DNA from: a virus
Virus record (IMG/VR): IMGVR_UViG_3300042563_002276
Coordinates: 1-26,543 of that record
DNA: 26,543 nt
Reading direction: 5' to 3' (one strand)
Shown here: one piece after another, positions 23,294-26,543 of the stretch
Layout: the number at the start of each line of letters is the position of its first letter
Position numbering within the stretch: position 1 is the first letter of the stretch
Position numbers and translations under genes: made by a program
Notes under the pieces: generated by a model
Databases searched by the model: none
Told to the model about the DNA's origin: nothing
What the model saw: the letters and a program-made list of their open reading frames with translations, nothing else

Positions 23294-23989
23294 TTACTTA
23301 TTATTGTCGTACTTCCATTTCTCATATCGGCGCACTATCTCTTTTAAGATTTCTGCACGAACAATATCACTCTCACCAAATTGATGAACACCCACGTCTT
23401 TAACGCCTGTCATCAGGTCAATGAACTGTGGCAGAGAAACTTTGCTCTTTTCAATATCGTATTGACTAACGTCTCCGGCAATTACAACTTTACTATTCTC
23501 TCCCATTCGGGTAATGAATAACATTAGTTGCTTCCAGTCTGCGTTTTGAGCCTCGTCTAGAATCATGATAGCATCGTCAAAGGTGTCTCCTCTCATGTAT
23601 GCTAAAGGTTGAAATTCTACTGCTCCACTGCCTAATAATTTAGCAGCCTCGCTGAATCCGATAATTTTTTCAATATTTGAAGTAAATGACTTGATGTATG
23701 GAGCAATCTTTTCATCGATTGTACCAGGTAAGAAACCTAGTTTTTCTCCAGCCTCTTGAATTGGTTTTGTTAAGATAATTCTTTTTATTTTCTTTTCTCT
23801 GAGTAATTTAATTGCAGCATAACATGCTGAAAAAGTTTTAGAAGTACCAGCAGGACCATAACAGAAGGTGATTTGGTTTTTAAGAATAGTATCAACGTAT
23901 CCTTGCTGAGACTCTTTTAAATAAATTCTGTTTAAAGAATTGTCGGTGTTAGTTGCACTAACTTTCGCGTTACTAGCTTTTCTTGTCAT
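23294..23989 (-). CDS. phoH: PhoH-like P-loop ATPase
   Basis: The 231-residue product has Walker A GPAGTSKT at 45-52 (Ser replaces the usual Gly before Lys), Walker B MILDEAQN at 142-149, GEKLGFLPGTIDEKIAPY at 81-98 and VVIAGDVSQYD further on, all typical of phage PhoH. PhoH proteins couple an ATPase to RNA metabolism (helicase or RNase adaptor roles are proposed) and are widespread in marine T4-like phages. I use ATG 23989; an in-frame TTG at 24019 would overlap the previous gene and add ten basic residues. The transcript continues 66 bp to the next gene through an inverted repeat. Confidence 0.92.
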   Translation of the reverse strand: MTRKASNAKVSATNTDNSLNRIYLKESQQGYVDTILKNQITFCYGPAGTSKTFSACYAAIKLLREKKIKRIILTKPIQEAGEKLGFLPGTIDEKIAPYIKSFTSNIEKIIGFSEAAKLLGSGAVEFQPLAYMRGDTFDDAIMILDEAQNADWKQLMLFITRMGENSKVVIAGDVSQYDIEKSKVSLPQFIDLMTGVKDVGVHQFGESDIVRAEILKEIVRRYEKWKYDNNK

Positions 23990-24005
23990 TCGTTGTTTTT
24001 TGTGT

Positions 24006-24266
24006 TTAATCTCCTGCAATTATTACAAGAGAGTTTAGTTTCATCAAAGTATCACACTTTTCATATTCTTCTAAAGATTCAAAATACTTAATAAGTAATT
24101 TAATAAATTTAGATCTTTGGCCGATGCCATGCGGTATTTCGATCATATCTTTACCTTCTTGAAACACAATGAATCGATTCACTGATTTAGTAAAGTTCCG
24201 GGTCAAAGTATAATAACTTGACCTCATGATTTCGTCTTGTTCTTTCTTTGGTAGATTATCGCTCAT
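24006..24266 (-). CDS. Small EEYEKC-motif protein A
   Basis: The 86-residue product ends FIKLLIKYFESLEEYEKCDT before LMKLNSLVIIAGD. The motif F-[IL]-x-x-[WY]-[YF]-E-x-x-EEYEKC-x-x-[LI] recurs in the products at 24538 and 25759. The helical segment resembles UVR/McsA-type helical hairpins (E-[ED]-YEKA-x-x-[LI]-R) that mediate protein-protein contacts; this is similarity by eye. The N-terminal 55 residues differ from the other two and contain SSYYTLTRNFTKSVNRFIVF. It lies 16 bp upstream of phoH. Confidence 0.7.
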   Translation of the reverse strand: MSDNLPKKEQDEIMRSSYYTLTRNFTKSVNRFIVFQEGKDMIEIPHGIGQRSKFIKLLIKYFESLEEYEKCDTLMKLNSLVIIAGD

Positions 24267-24300
24267 TTAATAAAAGTATCATTCGATTCTATGCTATATA

Positions 24301-24321
24301 TTTACAGATAACTTCTGTAAA
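24301..24321. promoter_or_regulatory. Perfect 8-bp dyad upstream of EEYEKC protein A
   Basis: TTTACAGA (24301-24308) and TCTGTAAA (24314-24321) flank 5 nt. No T-run follows in either direction. It lies 19 bp after the bS21 stop and 34 bp before the ATG at 24266, so it may be an operator or leader hairpin. It overlaps a reversed near-copy of the promoter-like motif (24295-24312). Confidence 0.5.
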
Positions 24322-24340
24322 CACATGGATTGAGAACATA

Positions 24341-24538
24341 TTATGATTCTTTTTCAGATTGCGATTTCAAGGCTTGTACGTATTTTGCCTTCTTGATGGT
24401 GAAACGTTTGTCAACTGATTTTTTAGTAAATTCTTTTTGATCTCTTAATTTTAAAAGTTGTTTCGTTTTAATAACTTTGCTCTTGTATTTCTTAAGAGCC
24501 TGTTCGATATTTCCATTTTTAACTTCGATTATCAGCAT
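24341..24538 (-). CDS. rpsU: Ribosomal protein bS21, phage-encoded
   Basis: The 65-residue product MLIIEVKNGNIEQALKKYKS then KVIKTKQLLKLRDQKEF then TKKSVDKRFTIKKAKYVQAL matches bS21 over its whole length: the V-K-x-G...ALK-[RK]-[YF]-K start, the RLR/KLRD turn, F-x-K-[PS] and the basic helical end. The C-terminal KKAKYVQ with Tyr53 is the flavobacterial form; in that group a bS21 Tyr near this place helps hold the 16S rRNA 3' end. bS21 is a small-subunit protein needed for efficient initiation. Phages of many types carry it and the product can be incorporated in 30S subunits. Unlike many host rpsU genes in Bacteroidota, no strong Shine-Dalgarno sequence precedes it; its ATG overlaps the upstream stop (TAATG). 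Confidence 0.9.
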   Translation of the reverse strand: MLIIEVKNGNIEQALKKYKSKVIKTKQLLKLRDQKEFTKKSVDKRFTIKKAKYVQALKSQSEKES

Positions 24539-24789
24539 TATAGTTCTTTTAAAATATTTTTTAATTCTTTACATTTTTCGTACTCTTCTTTCGATTCATA
24601 CCATGCAATCAAGAAATTGATTGCATTAATTTTCTCATCACGAGATGACTCGCTCTTAAGAGCTGCTTGTCTATTAGTCATGATAGATTCATATACTAAT
24701 TCCATCATTTGCTCTCTAGGTAACTTTTTGATATTCTCAAAAAATTCAGCAGACTCGTCATCCATTAAAAAATCATTTTCTTGGCTCAT
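24538..24789 (-). CDS. Small EEYEKC-motif protein B
   Basis: The 83-residue product has an acidic start (MSQENDFLMDDESAEFFENI), a helical middle and the ending INFLIAWYESKEEYEKCKEL before KNILKEL, the clearest copy of the shared motif. It is coupled to the dnaJ gene upstream by an ATGA overlap and to the bS21 gene downstream by TAATG. The placement between a co-chaperone and a ribosomal protein suggests an adaptor or partner-binding role, by context only. Confidence 0.72.
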   Translation of the reverse strand: MSQENDFLMDDESAEFFENIKKLPREQMMELVYESIMTNRQAALKSESSRDEKINAINFLIAWYESKEEYEKCKELKNILKEL

Positions 24790-25580
24790 TCTAATTTCTT
24801 TATCATGTTTATTAATTCTAATTGCTCTTCAGAACAATTGAAATTGGCATGAACTTTTACCATTAGGTTCCCATAGTTATTAGTTCCCCAAATTGGCATT
24901 CCCTTGCCAGGTATTCTTAAAACTCGTTCTGATGGAGTTTTAGCTGGAATATTTATCTTGTATTTACCAAATGGAGTTTCAACGTCTGTATTTGCTCCTA
25001 AAATTAAATCATAAAATGGAATATAGACGTCTGTCCATATGTCACTACCATTTAAAATAACAGAATCATCTGGATTTATTGATATGTTTATGATGAGGTC
25101 TCCTCTTGGTGCTGAAGTATTAAATCGATTGTATTCTCCTCGACCGTAGACTTTTAAAATCATGCCGTTATGAATACCTCTATTAAAATCTACCTTAACA
25201 TTGTCGTATCCTAATTCAAATGTTTTGCTAGTACCATAGTATGATTCATGTACTGAAAAATTAGCATTTACCCTAACGTCAGGTCCTTTTGCATTTGCAT
25301 TAAAATGGCGATCAAAGTCGCTAGACCAAGAACCTCCCTTAAATAAATCTTCAAAATTAAATTGATTACCCGAGAATTTGCGACTGTTGTCGTATTGATT
25401 TCTCTTTCCTTGGTCTCCTAAAGTCTCATAAGCTTCTTGAACTTTTTGAAAGCTTTCTTTAGCAGATGGGTCGTCTGGATTTTTGTCTGGATGGAATTGT
25501 TTAACTAAAGATCTATAAGAATTCTTAATTTCTTCCTGAGTTGCTGTCTCGCTTACCTTTAATGTCTGATAGTAACTCAT
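24786..25580 (-). CDS. dnaJ: DnaJ-like co-chaperone (CbpA type, no zinc fingers)
   Basis: The 264-residue product begins with a J domain (2-66): YYQTLKVSETATQEEIKNSY, the H30-P-D32 motif that stimulates the ATPase of Hsp70, and KVQEAYETLGDQGKRNQYD. A short Gly/Phe/Asn/Ser region follows (68-98, GNQFNFEDLFKGGSWSSDFD), then C-terminal substrate-binding beta domains (VRVNANFSVHESYYGTSKTF; GDLIINISINPDDSVILNGS; IPAKTPSERVLRIPGKGMPI). The four CxxCxGxG zinc repeats of classical DnaJ are absent, so it is CbpA-like. It probably recruits host DnaK for phage protein folding or assembly. Its first 56 nt overlap the upstream small gene, but the J-domain start is unambiguous. Confidence 0.93.
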   Translation of the reverse strand: MSYYQTLKVSETATQEEIKNSYRSLVKQFHPDKNPDDPSAKESFQKVQEAYETLGDQGKRNQYDNSRKFSGNQFNFEDLFKGGSWSSDFDRHFNANAKGPDVRVNANFSVHESYYGTSKTFELGYDNVKVDFNRGIHNGMILKVYGRGEYNRFNTSAPRGDLIINISINPDDSVILNGSDIWTDVYIPFYDLILGANTDVETPFGKYKINIPAKTPSERVLRIPGKGMPIWGTNNYGNLMVKVHANFNCSEEQLELINMIKKLE

Positions 25581-25710
25581 TCTTTTCTAATTTAAGTTGT
25601 TCTTTTCGTCTTTCGACAATATCTTTTTTCTGGTCACGTTCAACGACATCAGCTATTCTTTTTAGCTGAGCAGTCAGAGCCATCATTGCTTCAAGTAATT
25701 GTTTTTCCAT
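25525..25710 (-). CDS. Unknown 61-residue coiled-coil protein overlapping dnaJ
   Basis: The product MEKQLLEAMMALTAQLKRIA then DVVERDQKKDIVERRKEQLK is a long amphipathic, highly charged helix with heptad-like Leu/Ile/Val spacing, so a coiled coil is likely. The last 18 codons overlap the dnaJ start in another frame, an unusually long overlap for this window. I accept it because the region before dnaJ would otherwise be empty and the sequence looks like a real protein; the C-terminal tail (GKRDSNSGRN) is the part shaped by the overlap. Confidence 0.6.
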   Translation of the reverse strand: MEKQLLEAMMALTAQLKRIADVVERDQKKDIVERRKEQLKLEKNELLSDIKGKRDSNSGRN

Positions 25711-25744
25711 GTCTTAATAGTTATTAATAATATATGTATCTCAT

Positions 25745-25771
25745 AAAAAAAGGAAGCATTAAGCTTCCTTT
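25745..25771 (-). terminator. Rho-independent terminator overlapping the stop of EEYEKC protein C
   Basis: A perfect 9-bp stem (AAAGGAAGC with GCTTCCTTT, arms 25749-25757 and 25763-25771) has the stop codon (25759-25761) in its 5-nt loop and is followed on the minus strand by seven T. The last codons Lys-Glu-Ala form the 5' arm. Confidence 0.88.
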
Positions 25772-26061
25772 AAATTCGTTAAGTAATCTTGTATGACTTT
25801 ACATTTTTCGTATTCCTCAGTTTCTAAGAACCAGTTTAGCATAAAATCTAGGGTACGCTGTAACTCTGAAACATTAAGATTGGCTGATTTCATTTGTTCA
25901 ACATTGATTCCTCGCCCTTCAATATTTTTAAAGTTTGCTCGGACCAGTTGGTCAACTACATCGTAATACGTGCCTTTAATTTCGTTCGATTGCATAATTG
26001 TTGCTATTTCGTCTTGTTCGTTTTCTGGAAACTCGTCGTTATAATCTTCGTCGTTATACAT
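25759..26061 (-). CDS. Small EEYEKC-motif protein C
   Basis: The 100-residue product begins very acidic (MYNDEDYNDEFPENEQDEIA) and ends LQRTLDFMLNWFLETEEYEK then CKVIQDYLTNLKEA, the third copy of the shared motif. It is transcribed alone, between a promoter-like motif 20 bp upstream of the ATG and a terminator that overlaps its stop codon, so its dosage can be set separately from the other two family members. No other domain recognised. Confidence 0.75.
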   Translation of the reverse strand: MYNDEDYNDEFPENEQDEIATIMQSNEIKGTYYDVVDQLVRANFKNIEGRGINVEQMKSANLNVSELQRTLDFMLNWFLETEEYEKCKVIQDYLTNLKEA

Positions 26062-26081
26062 ATTTATTTGTTTTTTAAGTG

Positions 26082-26099
26082 ATATGTAAATATAAACAA
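26082..26099 (-). promoter_or_regulatory. Probable promoter, copy 3 of a repeated motif
   Basis: On the minus strand TTGTTTATATTTACATAT, 20 bp before the ATG at 26061. The 40 bp upstream (26100-26137) also resemble the terminator-promoter boundary at 21788-21825, with CACTCAGAATTTTTTTATGT in place of CACTCGGCATTTTTTTATGT, but the hairpin is weaker here. Confidence 0.6.
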
Positions 26100-26135
26100 A
26101 ATTCTTGACATAAAAAAATTCTGAGTGAATTATTT

Positions 26136-26510
26136 TTAAGAAATTTTAACTTTTTTCTTTTCAGTTGATTTACCAAAGGTTAAAGACAACAATCCATTTT
26201 CCATGGCTGCTACTATATCTTCAGTACTCGTGTTGTCAGACAAAGTCCAAGATTTCTCGAATGTCTTTTTAAATGGATTCTCATCTTCACTAGAAACCTC
26301 AGCTGAGATAGTTAACGTTCTACCATCGATGTTAATTTCCAAATCTTCTTTAGTGTGACCTGGTAGGGCAACGTAAAGAATATTGTTTTTAACTTCCCAA
26401 CCTTTATTAAGGTCTTCTGAGAAAAATGTTGTTTTCCAGATTGGTTCATTGATTCCACCAAAAATAGAATCGATTGCTTTGTCAAAGTTTGTTCCTCTTG
26501 TTGTAAACAT
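26136..26510 (-). CDS. Hsp20 / alpha-crystallin small heat-shock protein
   Basis: The 124-residue product has an alpha-crystallin domain at about 30-118: WEVKNNILYVALPGHTKEDL followed by EINIDGRTLTISAEVSS, then FEKSWTLSDNTSTEDIVAAM and the signature A-x-x-x-NGLLSLTF near 105-113, ending in a basic KKKVKIS where bacterial Hsp20 usually has an I-x-I/V motif (VKIS). It is an ATP-independent holdase; T4-like marine phages often carry one, possibly to assist capsid or tail assembly. Its length is typical of short phage members. Upstream 33 bp to the window edge show no feature. Confidence 0.93.
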   Translation of the reverse strand: MFTTRGTNFDKAIDSIFGGINEPIWKTTFFSEDLNKGWEVKNNILYVALPGHTKEDLEINIDGRTLTISAEVSSEDENPFKKTFEKSWTLSDNTSTEDIVAAMENGLLSLTFGKSTEKKKVKIS

Positions 26511-26543
26511 ATTTAATTTATTTTATTTCTGGCTTATGCCATT

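Noticed and set aside
23221-23403. Plus-strand frame starting in the inverted repeat
   Set aside because: Its start mirrors the minus-strand start because of the perfect repeat; the rest is antisense to phoH.
23990-24019. TTG start for phoH
   Set aside because: Would overlap the previous gene and use a rare start; ATG at 23989 precedes the conserved part comfortably.
24458-24841. 127-codon plus-strand open frame
   Set aside because: Lies antisense to three convincing genes (dnaJ end, EEYEKC protein B, bS21), is rich in Phe/Ser/Leu as expected of a reverse-strand shadow, and has no plausible start signal.
1-26543. tRNA, rRNA, CRISPR array, insertion sequence, integrase or attachment site
   Set aside because: No cloverleaf, spaced repeat array, transposase or integrase motif was seen; gaps are all under 100 bp and hold terminators, promoters or AT-rich leaders.

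Overview
The window looks like part of a tailed, contractile-tail bacteriophage genome of the broad T4-like type, probably infecting a member of the Bacteroidota (Flavobacteriia-like). Phage identity rests on a run of baseplate genes (gp6-, gp25-, gp5-, gp27- and gp53-like) plus PhoH, dCMP deaminase, RNase HII and many tiny tightly packed genes. The host guess rests on AT-rich DNA, start codons preceded by A/T-rich stretches and almost never by a Shine-Dalgarno sequence, a ribosomal protein bS21 homologue of flavobacterial type, and an Ig-like insert resembling flavobacterial adhesin repeats. Every gene I accept is on the minus strand, so transcription runs from high to low coordinates.

Layout in transcription order. 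26.5-21.3 kb is an early/middle-type region: an Hsp20 chaperone, three small proteins sharing an EEYEKC motif, a DnaJ-like co-chaperone, ribosomal protein bS21, a PhoH-type ATPase, a small basic protein whose start codon lies in a perfect inverted repeat, RNase HII and a four-helix membrane protein. 21.3-18.0 kb holds small unknown genes, a UV-damage endonuclease, a 47-residue membrane protein, a membrane-anchored protein with a very basic tail, and an acidic protein whose N-terminus resembles the T4 capsid-targeting peptide. 18.0-14.3 kb has dCMP deaminase, six unknown small proteins and a family 2 glycosyltransferase. 14.2 kb to the left edge is the baseplate/tail module, interrupted by a four-domain S1 RNA-binding protein and an amidoligase-like protein with a pentapeptide-like tail.

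Control signals. Four rho-independent terminators point along the minus strand (about 25.76, 21.80, 18.94 and 18.03 kb). Three copies of an AT-rich motif 20-22 nt upstream of start codons (21273, 21772, 26082) look like promoters; two lie in identical 42-bp repeats. Genes are often coupled by TAATG or ATGA stop-start overlaps.

The most notable theme is translation: the phage carries both a bS21 homologue and a multi-S1-domain protein while its own genes lack Shine-Dalgarno sequences. In Bacteroidota ribosomes bS21 helps sequester the anti-Shine-Dalgarno tail of 16S rRNA, so the two proteins are good candidates for a phage programme that adjusts the host 30S subunit. That joint role is inference. 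No tRNA, rRNA, CRISPR array, transposase or integrase was recognised.
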